Shown: piece after piece, positions 25,441-36,800 of the stretch | Position numbering within the stretch: position 1 is the first letter of the stretch | Layout of the letters: each line of letters begins with the position of its first letter | IMG/VR virus record: IMGVR_UViG_3300024180_000004 | Span: 1 to 64,000 of that record | Source: a virus | DNA: 64,000 nt | Reading direction: 5' to 3' (one strand) | The notes under the pieces: generated by a model | What the model saw: the letters and a program-made list of their open reading frames with translations, nothing else | The model's database searches: none | Told to the model about the DNA's origin: nothing | Made by a program: the position numbers and the translations under genes

Positions 25441-28400
25441 ATGGATCAAAAGTTATTAAATGCATTAAATAATCTATCAGAGGCACTTCAGGAGATATCG
25501 GATGCTCTTAAAAGTAAAGGTGGTAATTCCGCAACTGCTAACGCATTACAAAGTGGTGACTTTATTTCTGAGATAAAGGAAATAAGTGTTGGTATAAAAC
25601 AACTTCAAATTGATAATAAAAAGATATTAAAGAATCAAGAGACTATAATACAACTTTCTAAAAAGGCCGCGGGTGATAAAAAGAGTGATTTTGAAAAAGC
25701 GGGTGGTGATAAAAAACAGGAAAGTAATATTAAAAAGGGAGTTGGTACTATATTATTAATTGCGGTTGCGGTATTGGCTATAGGTGTGGCATTTAAGCTT
25801 GTTGGTGGTATAGATTTTTTATCTGTTATTGGTTTATCTATTGCTATATTAGTGGTTGCTAAGGCATTCGAGCAAGTTGCCTTACTAAAAATGAGTCTAA
25901 AGGAATCTGCAATTGTATCTGCTGCTCTTATTATGATGGCAACTGGTATAACTATATCATCTTGGATAATGTCTAAAATTAGTACAATTTCAATTGCACA
26001 ATCTTTAACTGCTATTTTAATTGGTGTTGGATTTAGTACTATGGCACCTGCTATACGTAATATCATATCATCATTCGGTGGAATGGGTTGGGGTAGTATT
26101 ATTAAAGCGGCTGTTGGTTTGGTTATGGTATTGCCAGCAATTGCAATGGGTATTACCTTATCATCTTGGGTATTGAGAATGATTACACCTATTGGATTTG
26201 GTCAGGCTATTACTGCGATTTTAATAGCTGGTATGTTTACGGTTCTTTCTTTCTCTATTAAGAAATTAATAAAAGCATTTGGTACCGGATTTGGTACTTT
26301 GGTTAAGGCAGTATTATTTTTACCATTGGTTCTGCCTGCAATTGCATTAGGTATTGCCATGTCTTCTTGGGTGTTACAAAAAATAACTCCAATTACATTT
26401 TCTCAAGCAGTTAGTGCAATTTTAATTGGTGCTATGTTTACGGTTATTGCATTTGGTTTAAAGAAGTTATTGGGTGCATTTGGTGGCAACGCTATAATTG
26501 GGTTGGGTGCCGCTATATTATTTTTACCAACTGTTATGGGTGCTATTGCAGATGGTATTGTTCGTGCATCAAGCCACTTGAAGAAAACTGAAAAAGTAGG
26601 TTGGACTCAAGCTTGGAGTGCGATATTAATTGCTGGGATATTTACAGTTATATCGTTTGGGTTGAAAAATATTATGAATGCTATGGATTCTATAGATAAT
26701 CCATTGGGTATTTTATTGGTTCCTCTTTTATTACCTGCAGTTGCTTACGCTATACAACTTTCATCAGAACCATTGAGTAAAGTGAGTCTTATGACAATGG
26801 ATCAGTTTTGGACATCTTTGGGTATATCAGTTCTTTTTATTGCATTTGCATTTGCATTAAAATTAATAGGACCTTCTATTGAGAAAATAGGTATGGGTGT
26901 GATAATTAAAATACCTTTGATGTTTACTGCACTTTCTGGTGCGATTTGGGCATCTTCTAAAATATTATCACAGGCTGATGTTATGTCTGATGATTTTTTA
27001 ATGGGTTTACTTAAATTCTCAACAGTATTGGCCATTTCGGTTGCGGCTATGGCTGGCGTTACGTTTCTTCTTAATAAAGTTGGTTTTACAAATATCATTA
27101 AGGGTGTTATTGCTATACCTATTATAGCTGGTGTTATAATGGCATCATCTTTAATTTTATCACTTGGTAAATATGATAAAAAATCATATCCTAGTCTTGA
27201 TTGGGCATTGGGTGTTGCTGCTAGTGTTGGTGGTTTTGCATTAGGTGCTGCTATTTTAGGACCAATGGTATTTGGTCCTCAGGCATTCTTATTTGCTGCT
27301 GGTTTGGCTGCAGTTCTTGCGGTTGCGGGAACTGTTGTTGCGGCCTCTCATATTCTTTCTAAAGGTGATTATAAGGGAGGTCCTGATTTGATTTGGTCAT
27401 TAAGTGTGTCTAAAGTGATGAAGATTTTTGGTGGTTTGACTGCACTTCTTGGGGTTATGCCCAAATCTTGGGTAAAGGATGGTAATAAGGCTATACGATC
27501 TGTTGTAGATTCTATCGTTTATGCCGCTTGGATTTTCAAAGGTGCCGATGCTGCATTTACTGGTGGTCCGACAAAAGCTTGGGCTGAGGGAGTAGGTATT
27601 GCCATTGGTGCATTCTCACCAGTTTATGCTATGATGATGGCAAATGGTGTTGCTAAACTTTTTGGTGGTGGTGGTGTTGGACCTAAAGAGTTTTCTGATG
27701 CTATACGAACGGTATCTAGGGGTATTATAGATGCTGCAGGTATTTTTGCCAATCCTGAAAATACTGCGGTTTGGATAAATGGTCCGACAAAGGCCTGGGC
27801 TGAGGGAGTAGGTACCGCAATTTCCGCATTCTCTCCTGTTTATTCTATGTTATTGAAAAATGGGATTGCTAAACTTTTTGGTGGTGGTGGTGTTGGACCT
27901 AAGGATTTTGCATTGGCAATAACGACTATATCTCAAGGTATTATAGATGCGGCAGGTATTTTCGCAGAAAATGTTTCAAGTTTCGAAGAAGGTAAATATC
28001 CATCTAGTGAATGGGGTAAAGGTGTTGGTGGCGCTATAACTGCATTTGCTCCAGTATTTAAAGCATTGAGTGAGGATACTGGTTGGTTTACATCAGGTGA
28101 CGAAGTTATCAATAATATGGTAAATGGTGTTCTTACCGTTGCGGGTGCTATCGTAGGTGTTGCAAATAAGTTTTCTGCTGATGATGTGAATTGGACTAAG
28201 TTTCCTGATAAAAACTGGTCATATCACATTAAAAATGTAGTTAATTCTTATGTTGCTTTATCAAATAGTGTTAATAAGAAAAAGGTTACATGGTCTACAC
28301 TTAATAGTCTAAGAAATGTTGTTAATTCGATTGCAACTACCGCAAGGATTTTTGGTAAAAATAGTAAGTACTTTAATATGGATATAAATCCAGACTTTAT

Positions 28401-28899
28401 GAAATCTATATCATCTAATATTTATTATTATATGGAGGTATATGATAGACTTCAAAATAGAAGTGGTGGATTAACTGGTTTTCTTAAAAACACATTCAAT
28501 AGTGATCCTGTTATAAGTATGTCAAAGGGTATGGTTGTTCTTGCTAAGGCTTATGATAGGTTGGCAAACTCACTCACTAAAATGGGTAAGGCGATGGATA
28601 GTTTGAATGATAAGAAGATTTCTCAGCTAGAGAGAATGTCTAATATCGCAGCACCTAGTTTAATTGGATATTCAGGTACTCCTAAGATGTCTAATGTTAA
28701 TTCACCTGACTCTGCCAGTTCGAAGAGATCTTCAGTTGATAGTTCGAAGAGTATTAAGGGTAAATATGGATCTTCTATGGAACAGAATGATATTATTATC
28801 GAATTGCTTAAAAAGTTAAACTCTAATATTGGTGAAGAATCAATACTTTCAATGTATTTATTGAAAAACATGGAGAATAAAGATTCTACAATGTATTAA
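25441..28899 (+). CDS. Probable tail tape measure protein
   Basis: The protein has 1152 residues. After a coiled-coil start (NNLSEALQEISDALKSKG), residues about 95-560 hold a tandem series of hydrophobic units of about 65-75 residues with the theme SSWVLxxITPIxFxQAxxAI and then FxxKKLxxAFG. Residues 705-830 contain two near-identical units with PTKAWAEGVG and GVAKLFGGGGVGP. The end is hydrophilic and Ser-rich. Length, hydrophobic repeats and place near tail genes fit a tape measure, which fixes tail length and is ejected into the host membrane. No hydrolase motif is seen. A membrane protein of other function is possible. Confidence 0.55.
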   Translation: MDQKLLNALNNLSEALQEISDALKSKGGNSATANALQSGDFISEIKEISVGIKQLQIDNKKILKNQETIIQLSKKAAGDKKSDFEKAGGDKKQESNIKKGVGTILLIAVAVLAIGVAFKLVGGIDFLSVIGLSIAILVVAKAFEQVALLKMSLKESAIVSAALIMMATGITISSWIMSKISTISIAQSLTAILIGVGFSTMAPAIRNIISSFGGMGWGSIIKAAVGLVMVLPAIAMGITLSSWVLRMITPIGFGQAITAILIAGMFTVLSFSIKKLIKAFGTGFGTLVKAVLFLPLVLPAIALGIAMSSWVLQKITPITFSQAVSAILIGAMFTVIAFGLKKLLGAFGGNAIIGLGAAILFLPTVMGAIADGIVRASSHLKKTEKVGWTQAWSAILIAGIFTVISFGLKNIMNAMDSIDNPLGILLVPLLLPAVAYAIQLSSEPLSKVSLMTMDQFWTSLGISVLFIAFAFALKLIGPSIEKIGMGVIIKIPLMFTALSGAIWASSKILSQADVMSDDFLMGLLKFSTVLAISVAAMAGVTFLLNKVGFTNIIKGVIAIPIIAGVIMASSLILSLGKYDKKSYPSLDWALGVAASVGGFALGAAILGPMVFGPQAFLFAAGLAAVLAVAGTVVAASHILSKGDYKGGPDLIWSLSVSKVMKIFGGLTALLGVMPKSWVKDGNKAIRSVVDSIVYAAWIFKGADAAFTGGPTKAWAEGVGIAIGAFSPVYAMMMANGVAKLFGGGGVGPKEFSDAIRTVSRGIIDAAGIFANPENTAVWINGPTKAWAEGVGTAISAFSPVYSMLLKNGIAKLFGGGGVGPKDFALAITTISQGIIDAAGIFAENVSSFEEGKYPSSEWGKGVGGAITAFAPVFKALSEDTGWFTSGDEVINNMVNGVLTVAGAIVGVANKFSADDVNWTKFPDKNWSYHIKNVVNSYVALSNSVNKKKVTWSTLNSLRNVVNSIATTARIFGKNSKYFNMDINPDFMKSISSNIYYYMEVYDRLQNRSGGLTGFLKNTFNSDPVISMSKGMVVLAKAYDRLANSLTKMGKAMDSLNDKKISQLERMSNIAAPSLIGYSGTPKMSNVNSPDSASSKRSSVDSSKSIKGKYGSSMEQNDIIIELLKKLNSNIGEESILSMYLLKNMENKDSTMY

Positions 28900-28929
28900 A
28901 CAAAATTTATTTTAAACCATATAAATAAT

Positions 28930-29364
28930 ATGGTGAAAAAATTAAACGTTGTTAAAAAATTGAGATTATTCTCATCGTATAAGAAATCTATTAAATCAAT
29001 AAAAGATATGTTAGAGAAAAACTTTAATATAAGAGTTGATAGTGCATATAGAATGTATACGGTTATTAATATTCCTGAAGAATTGATCGGTGAGGCCTTT
29101 TCTCTTAAAAAATCGGATATAGATAGAATTTCTGAGACTTATATAAAGGAGTATCTTTCTGAATTAAATAATTTTTTAAATAAAAATGGTCTATCTGAAA
29201 TTTTTGAACTATATAGTAGTAAAAAGGTTGATAAGTATTCCTATTTAGTTATAGTTGGCTTTTCACTATTTAGAAGTGATAAGTTTTATAATAGATTATA
29301 TTGGCGATTTATACCAATAATATCTACTATTGTATTATCAATTTTATTTTTCTTTCTATTATAG
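28930..29364 (+). CDS. Tail-anchored membrane protein, unknown
   Basis: The protein has 144 residues. The first 115 are charged and helical, and the last 20 (FIPIISTIVLSILFFFLL) form one membrane helix at the very C-terminus, so the body faces the cytoplasm. It lies between the probable tape measure and a group of small genes. The topology could suit an inner-membrane antagonist or a virion protein; nothing decides this. Confidence 0.7.
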   Translation: MVKKLNVVKKLRLFSSYKKSIKSIKDMLEKNFNIRVDSAYRMYTVINIPEELIGEAFSLKKSDIDRISETYIKEYLSELNNFLNKNGLSEIFELYSSKKVDKYSYLVIVGFSLFRSDKFYNRLYWRFIPIISTIVLSILFFFLL

Positions 29365-29423
29365 AAAACTTTTAATTAAATTTTTATTATAAATATAAAT
29401 AAAATATAAACAAATATAAAATT

Positions 29424-29870
29424 ATGGCAAAGGAAACAACAGATGCGTTCTATAAATTAGACGAAACAACAGAAGAACTTTTTATGGATGTCTTCAATAA
29501 GAAGTCATTTCCGGTGAATGTTGGTTTCCAATTTATTGGAAGCTCTAAACAAAAACAATTGATTAAAGTTGCAAAAATCTCCGATGATTTTGCGTTTGTA
29601 CTCAAAAAGGATCTTAAAATTATAATCAATGAGGATCTTTTAAATGTTTTTGATGAAGAATCAATTACAATTCTTATCGAACAGGAGATTGATAAAATCA
29701 ATATCAATATGGAAAGTGGTAAGATTAAATTAGTTGGAACTGATTTAAATACATTTTCATCAATTGTTAATAAATATGGTGTTGAGAAAGTAACGAAAGC
29801 TAACGGGACACAAGAGTTGTATGCTGAACAAAAAAAAGATGCTAAGACAGACGAAGAATTTATTATCTAA
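29424..29870 (+). CDS. Metallopeptidase-like protein without the HExxH motif
   Basis: The protein has 148 residues. The order of elements, KIIINEDLLNVFDEES then ILIEQEIDKI and ending TDLNTFSSIVNKYG, resembles small phage metallopeptidase-like proteins that normally have HELxH and then a third ligand before F-x-x-I-x-x-x-Y-G. Here the zinc residues are replaced (EQEID), so it is probably non-catalytic and may be structural. The comparison is from memory of the family and is uncertain. Two bases separate it from the next gene. Confidence 0.45.
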   Translation: MAKETTDAFYKLDETTEELFMDVFNKKSFPVNVGFQFIGSSKQKQLIKVAKISDDFAFVLKKDLKIIINEDLLNVFDEESITILIEQEIDKININMESGKIKLVGTDLNTFSSIVNKYGVEKVTKANGTQELYAEQKKDAKTDEEFII

Positions 29871-29872
29871 TT

Positions 29873-30130
29873 ATGAGTATTATAACAACTAAATATATAT
29901 CAGCACTTCAAAAAAGATATGAAGCTGAAATGGCAGAGGCAGAGGCAAATATTGTTCTTTATCTTTCCGGTCAAAATCTTGCCGCAATTGGAGAACACTC
30001 TGATTTGATGGAAGAACAGGATAAATGGATCGAAAAATATACAAATGCTAAAGATAAGTTGGAAACATTGAAGTCTTTGGATTTAAATGATCCTTCTAAA
30101 ACAAAATCAAGTGAAAGAATCAACGGCTAG
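29873..30130 (+). CDS. Small coiled-coil protein
   Basis: The protein has 85 residues, nearly all helical with heptad-like spacing (ALQKRYEAEMAEAEANIVLYL, EEQDKWIEKYTNAKDKLETL). It ends in TAG. Its position in a run of structural-type genes suggests a virion or assembly role, which is inference. Confidence 0.7.
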   Translation: MSIITTKYISALQKRYEAEMAEAEANIVLYLSGQNLAAIGEHSDLMEEQDKWIEKYTNAKDKLETLKSLDLNDPSKTKSSERING

Positions 30131-30157
30131 TTCGTATAAAATAAAATAAAAATAAAT

Positions 30158-30829
30158 ATGTCAAATATTGAAACAAATGTAGTAAAACCAGAAATTAAGT
30201 TTTTCGAAAATAATATCGAAAATTTAACAATTGATCCTTCTAATGAAGTTTTATTGGATAAAAAAATCCAAACAATAGAGGATTTTATGACGACAAATGA
30301 TGGTAAGGGTAAAACCGAAGAAGAAAAGGATACTCTTTATAGAGATTCGCAAGAATTATGGCAAGATTATACAAACTCTTTAAGAGATGTTAAGTATAAC
30401 TTCCATCTTAATAGAGTTCAGTGGAAATTCTTAACGGATTTAATCTTACAAAAATTAGAGTATGATGTTAACACAGTATTCTTTGCTATTGAATTAACTG
30501 ATTTATTGGGAACAATGAGAGAGGTTAAATATACAAATGATGAGGAACTTATTTCATTCCCTGTTAATGCAACAGAAATTACTTATATTTACCATTTAAT
30601 TTCTAAACATAAAGTTAAAGGATTAACGAAAGACTCTTATACTTTTTCTAAGGTTTTAGTTAGAATTGGTAATATCAGTAAGTTATTTAATTATTATGAT
30701 TCTTATGCGAAAAACCTTTCTACAGAAATCCAAAATTGGGTAACTTCATTTGAAGAAGGTGTTATTACTGAGACAAAAGTAAAAAAAACCAAATCTAAGA
30801 AAGTAGAACTTGAGACAACTCAAGATTAA
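30158..30829 (+). CDS. Unknown helical protein in the structural run
   Basis: The protein has 223 residues. A flexible acidic N-terminus leads to a helical core (FHLNRVQWKFLTDLILQKLE, FFAIELTDLLGTMREV) and a lysine-rich tail (KVKKTKSKKVE). It closes the plus-strand run that starts at the tape measure and is followed by a terminator shared with the large convergent gene. Confidence 0.7.
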   Translation: MSNIETNVVKPEIKFFENNIENLTIDPSNEVLLDKKIQTIEDFMTTNDGKGKTEEEKDTLYRDSQELWQDYTNSLRDVKYNFHLNRVQWKFLTDLILQKLEYDVNTVFFAIELTDLLGTMREVKYTNDEELISFPVNATEITYIYHLISKHKVKGLTKDSYTFSKVLVRIGNISKLFNYYDSYAKNLSTEIQNWVTSFEEGVITETKVKKTKSKKVELETTQD

Positions 30830-30844
30830 ATTTCTACCAAAATA

Positions 30845-30873
30845 AAAAGCCTTTGATACTTCAAAGGCTTTTT
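30845..30873. terminator. Bidirectional hairpin terminator
   Basis: AAAAGCCTTTGA / TCAAAGGCTTTT stem with flanking A and T runs, between convergent genes. Confidence 0.88.
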
Positions 30874-30878
30874 ATTTT

Positions 30879-33800
30879 TTAAAATATTGGTGTTATTGGT
30901 TGAAATGGTCCTATGACATCTAATTCACCTATTGGTTCTTGTAAATCTTTTAGTCCTCTTATTTCATAGTTTTTTCTATCTCTATAAACGGATCCATATC
31001 CGTTTTCTGATGTTACTTCTATTGTTATGAACGGATCAATATTGGAATCAATAGTGAAATTAAATGGTGATACTATTGGTTCTTTGTGTGATCCTATATC
31101 ACTTAAAGATATTATCGATTGTGTTACTCCTGTAATTGGTTCGGTTTTTATTTTCCTGTATTCATCAATTGTTTGTACAGGTTCTAAATCAATTTCTTTC
31201 CACTCTGTTATATTTAACCAGTTTTTATCATCACCTTGGTCTAATACTGGTGGTGTGCTATCATATTGAGAACCTAATCCACTATAAACAAATATTTCAT
31301 TTTCATATTTTACTATTGTTGTTACGGTATAGTTACTATTTGAATCCCATTCAGATACATCTTCATACCTTCTAGGACTTTTAACTTTATTATTATCTAT
31401 TGTTGATATATATAATTTGCCATAGTATGTTACTTTATCACCTTTCTTATAATTTGTAAAGGGTGCCCATTCTTTATATGTTTTATATGTTCTTATTTTT
31501 ATTGTAAAAAACTCAGGTAATTTAAGGTTTTCTTTATAGTCGTTGTATGGTTTTGGTGGTGGTACTAATCCAGTTGGATTTTTATCTGAACCTACACCTT
31601 CTAATATAGAATAAAAGTCCAATACACAATTATAAACAGTTGATCCAGTATTAACTGGCATTAGATATACTTCATTAAGTTTTGTTGTTATGGGAGTCAT
31701 ATTTTCTTTTATATCTATTATTCTCATATCATGAACTCTATGTGTTATTTGGTTTCCTCCTGTAAAATATGATTTACCTGTTATGTCTAATATTTTATGT
31801 GTTAGTGGTATTATATTTTTCTTTAACCAAAATTTAAGTCCTTGTAGTTTAATAGTTATTTCGTCTATATTATATGGTAATAAATTTTTACCTTCTTTAT
31901 CTGTTATAAAGTAAGTTAAATTCATTAGATTTGTTTCTTCGAATTTTTCATTTGGAAAGGTATGTTTTATGAAATCACTTTCATTCCACCCATCCACCGT
32001 GTTGTCAAATATATCTGGTATCTCTACTTTAAATAGTTTTGAAAAGTTTTCTGATTTAACATCAATGTTTCTATAATACTCATTAAGTTGTAAGTCGTTG
32101 TAACCAAAGAAATTTATTGCATTTATTATAGATTTGTATGAACCGATATATGGGTATATAAGATTCTTCATGAATAACAATTCTTTCCTTTTTGAATTTA
32201 GGAAATTCCAATCTATACCACCTTCGTATATATCATAATCTTTGAATATAAAGATATCATTAACACCTATATTTTTACCTTGATTACCCAACTCTATTTT
32301 AAACCTTGGGTCTTCAATTTCGGTCTGTCCGATAGTGTTGAATCTACCAATTTCTCTATCTATTACCTTAAAAGTAGTTTTTAGATATGTTATGTCGTTT
32401 GCTTTTGGGTAGTTCTCAATAACACTACTTTCTTTTTCGAAATAATCAAGTTGAGTGTTGAAAAAATCCACAATTATACTTTTTGTGTACAATTCTTTAA
32501 TTTTAACAATGTATCCGTTATTTTGTGACGAATATTGATTTTTTGTGTTTGTTACATCCTTTATAGATACACCTAAGTATTGTCCGACTTTAAGTCCTTT
32601 ATTAGTAAATGTCTCTTCTGACATTTGGTTTATTTTAATCTTACCTCTTTTATAGTCATTTGATGTAAGTGTTTCAAATGATACATTAGTATCATTTGTG
32701 TTTGTACTAACTATGCTAAATTCAACTTCCTCTTTTTTGTATAGCTGAAGTTGTGATTTATAAGCACCTTCCTCATCTGCCTTGAATCCAATAAATAACT
32801 CTAATGCACTTGGTTCGGTCGAAATATCATCTTGATCATCTATATAACTAAGTTCGTATTCAACCTTATTGAATATAGTTTGTTGGTATTCTGGTAGATA
32901 AACCTTAGAAATATCTCTATTTGGATATTTATTTAATGGAACATCTTTTAATGGTTTTTCTCCTAAGTATGCATATTTTCCTGTGCTTTCTAATTGCTCA
33001 CCACTCAAATCGTATATAAAAAATTCAGGACTTTGATCATCTATCCATTTCCAATAGTACTTTACCGGAATATCACCTTCGAAGTTCTCTCTTGGTTTTC
33101 TAACACATTCTAATGCCTTTATCCATATATCACTTGGTTTTATGTAATTTAAATCTAAAGTACCATATTTACCTTCGTCAATTGAAGATCCAGTTACACT
33201 AATTAATTCAATTTCGCTATTTACAGTGGATTGTATTTCATAGATATTTTTAATACCTGGTTGTAGTGTCCATACAGATTTTCTTTCGGGATTATATATA
33301 ATTTTAGTGTTTAGTGCTCCTGAATTTTCGGTATGTATAACATTTCCTGTTCCCGAATCTATAGTTAAAATCTGATTAGTTGTCTGTGATGCTAAGTAGA
33401 CACCACCATCATATTGATTTAGTGTTAAATTACCATAAACTGCTGGAATTTTATCAATGTTTATTGAGTTGTCGCTTATATTTAATGATTTGAATCTATA
33501 TGTTTTATCTGAGATATTCATCTCTCCAGTAAGATTGTTATAGATTACATCTACAAACTCACTCATAGTTATACCTACGATTGAATATGTAAGTCCGTTG
33601 TCGACTCTCCATAATTGAGTATCTGCATAGACATAAATAGATTCGTTAACTGGTTCGTAAAATATCGAAGATTGTGTTAGTCCTGGTATGTTATATGATT
33701 CTTGTATATCTCTTGTTGAACCATTTATTCTTAAAAGAATATCGGCATCGGTTGTTATATACATATCCTTTTCGAATGAATTGTATACCATTTTCCCAGT

Positions 33801-36800
33801 TCTTGTATCTGTTGCAGGAGTTATTATTGTTGTCGTTAAAACATTACTACTATCATATATTGATATTATTGGGTTGTTTGTGTATGTAATATAAACATCA
33901 CCATTATCTGGATTTGATACTAAATCTGCAGCATCACTTGCTAATTCAATCGTTTCTATTATGGTATTCATAACAGGATCTACTATCCAAACTTTATTTA
34001 TTGATAGACAATAAAGATAATTGTTATATACATTAAAATCCATCTTTATACTATTACTATTATCTATACCATTCTCGGTTAGATAAATTGTTGATATATA
34101 AACACCGGTATATGCATCAATTACACTTATATTATCACCTAAAACAAACATAGAGTTAGATAGTTGTATATATTTTAGATCTATTAAATTATCTACACCT
34201 GGTAAGTCTAATGTTATATTAGATGATAAGTAATCATTTTGATTGAAAGATACTCCAAACATTTGATCATTATATTGTATTGAGTTGAATGGTCCACCTT
34301 GACCTGTCGCACCAGTCGCTACTATACAAGTTGTTTGTGAGAATCCCAAATCAAATGCCAATGTTATGAATCCAGATGACTTACATGGATTAACTTCTGT
34401 TCCCCAGAATGGTCCTTGATATGATAGGTTAAGTGCCTTTGGGTCCACACTAAGTAGGTTATATTTTATATCCTGTAATGGATATTTTGTATTATTTATA
34501 GAAACTACACGACCAGTTCCAAAACCTAAATCTTCAAATGATTCTGTTGATAGACTATCTAAAATTATTTCATTTCCGGTTATTATTACACCAGTATTAC
34601 CCTTTATTTTATCTGTTATAACATAGTCTGTATGTCCTGGTAATAATAACTTACCTGTTTTTATAGTATAATCAAGCCTTCTATCTGTTCTTTTAACATC
34701 AAATTTTATTAGGTTGTTAATATTATTTACAATTATACCATAACTTTCTAGTGTTAATGAATGATCTAATATCCATTGTTCTAAAGTTTTTGGAATATCT
34801 GGTATTTTTACTGATGCGGATGCCGAAGTTGCAGAAACGGTTGCACCGGTATTATCCAGGAATGTTCCAAATATCGTTTGTGTCTGATATGGAGTGTCAT
34901 TTATTATAAATGTTATACTAGAACCGATTTCATTAAATAAAACTCTGGAATGCTCTATATGGTAATCTGCGGTTGTCCCTACTTCGATTCTTGTTATATC
35001 TATTGGTATATTTGGATATTCAGACTTTAATACTATTGCATTATAGAATGGTGATGTATAACTACCTAAGTACTCTACCTCTGCAATTATACCAAGTTCT
35101 TTTAGTCTTATATAATATCTTTTTAACCAATTTCTAAGAGTTCTATCTATTGTTCTCTCCATATCAGGTTCTGCACCTGAATAAATCCAACTTATTTCTT
35201 CATCATAGATATTCTTATTGATGATTACTTTTAATCCAAAATCATCCAAGTCTGTAAAGACTATGTTATATTTAAAGTTTTCTGAGTAATCATAATTGAG
35301 TTCTTGTGTAAGAGTTTCTTTTACTTCAATTAATCTCTCATTTGTCTGTAAGGTATTACCTATTTTATATGAGTTACAATTATTAACCTCTGTATCATAT
35401 AAATTCGATAATTGAGAATATTCATTATAAGTCAGTGAACTGGTTGATGTTAAATCATTAGGTTTATTGAATAATTCTATTGCTTTATTTATTATAAATT
35501 CTTCTCTGTCGCCTAAATTTATTAAACAACTATCTACGATTTCTGTATGATAGAAATTAACATCAATATATCTACTAGAGTACATCAAATCGGCCTTTAA
35601 TATACCTTTGTCCATATACAAATCTACATTAAGTGCTTTAAAATCATCTTTATATTTTTCGGATGCCATTGCTAATGTTGTTGAACTACTTTGAGTATAT
35701 GTCTGTTCAAAATATAACCTATCGGTTGTTAGATAGAATTGTGTATTGTTCAAAACCTCATCATTTAAAGATTGGTCAACTTTTGTATATGTTGGTTTGC
35801 CCCAGTACTCTGGATTTTTATCAGGTGTTATAAACATAGTATTTGGATCTGAATAATCCTGTGTATATGTCATCTTACATTCGTATATCGAGTTATTGTG
35901 TATTACCTGCTCTTCTATTTGATATGAAGTTAGTGATGTGTTATCGGTGAAACTTGGTATTGTGGATACTGAAAGAAAGTTTTTATTTAGGTTTGAACCC
36001 ACTATTTTGAATTCTCTGCCAGGTTTTAATATCTTTGGGAAGTCATTTATATTATTAAAATAAATTCTCCCATTTGTTATATTTATACCACCATCATATA
36101 TCTTTGGTACATCCGTTCTTGAAATAAGTTCTATAATAAGATTTTTATCTGTTGGTATATCACTTGCATAATATTCAAAATGTATTGCATCTGGTATTTG
36201 GTTATTTTTAACCGTTATGACACCGTCATTGCTAGTAGAGTTTATAATATTAAGTCTCTTGTCATTATAATATTTTTCATAAAATAATGTTTCATTCCAA
36301 TCTGATAGGTTATTTATATAGTTAGAGTCTATATAGTTATATGTTCCAATTAAATTAGAACCTCTTATTATAATATTTTCATAATCACTAGATGTGTAAT
36401 CGGTATAATATGTAGATTCAAATGTTGCATTATCCAATTCACTTATTATCATGATTGCACCTTTTTTGCTACCAATTACGGCATAGGTTTTTTTAAGATC
36501 GGTGAATTCTAAAAATTCGGTGTCAAACATTATAAATGTTCCAACTGGAAATAATCTTTCAAAATCGGTTCCGTATATCCACTTGGAATAAAAGTTTGGA
36601 TCGTTATTTACCGGTTCGATTTTAGTAATTGAGAATGTGCCCAGTTTTGCACCATAAAAGTGTACACCTAATTCATTAAATAGTTGAAACTTATCAAGTT
36701 TCAAATCACCTGGTGTGGAATAGTCAAATGAAGGTAAATATTCCATTGTATAAAGACCAAATGTCTTATAGATATCTGAAGAACTTTGATGAAAAAGTAA

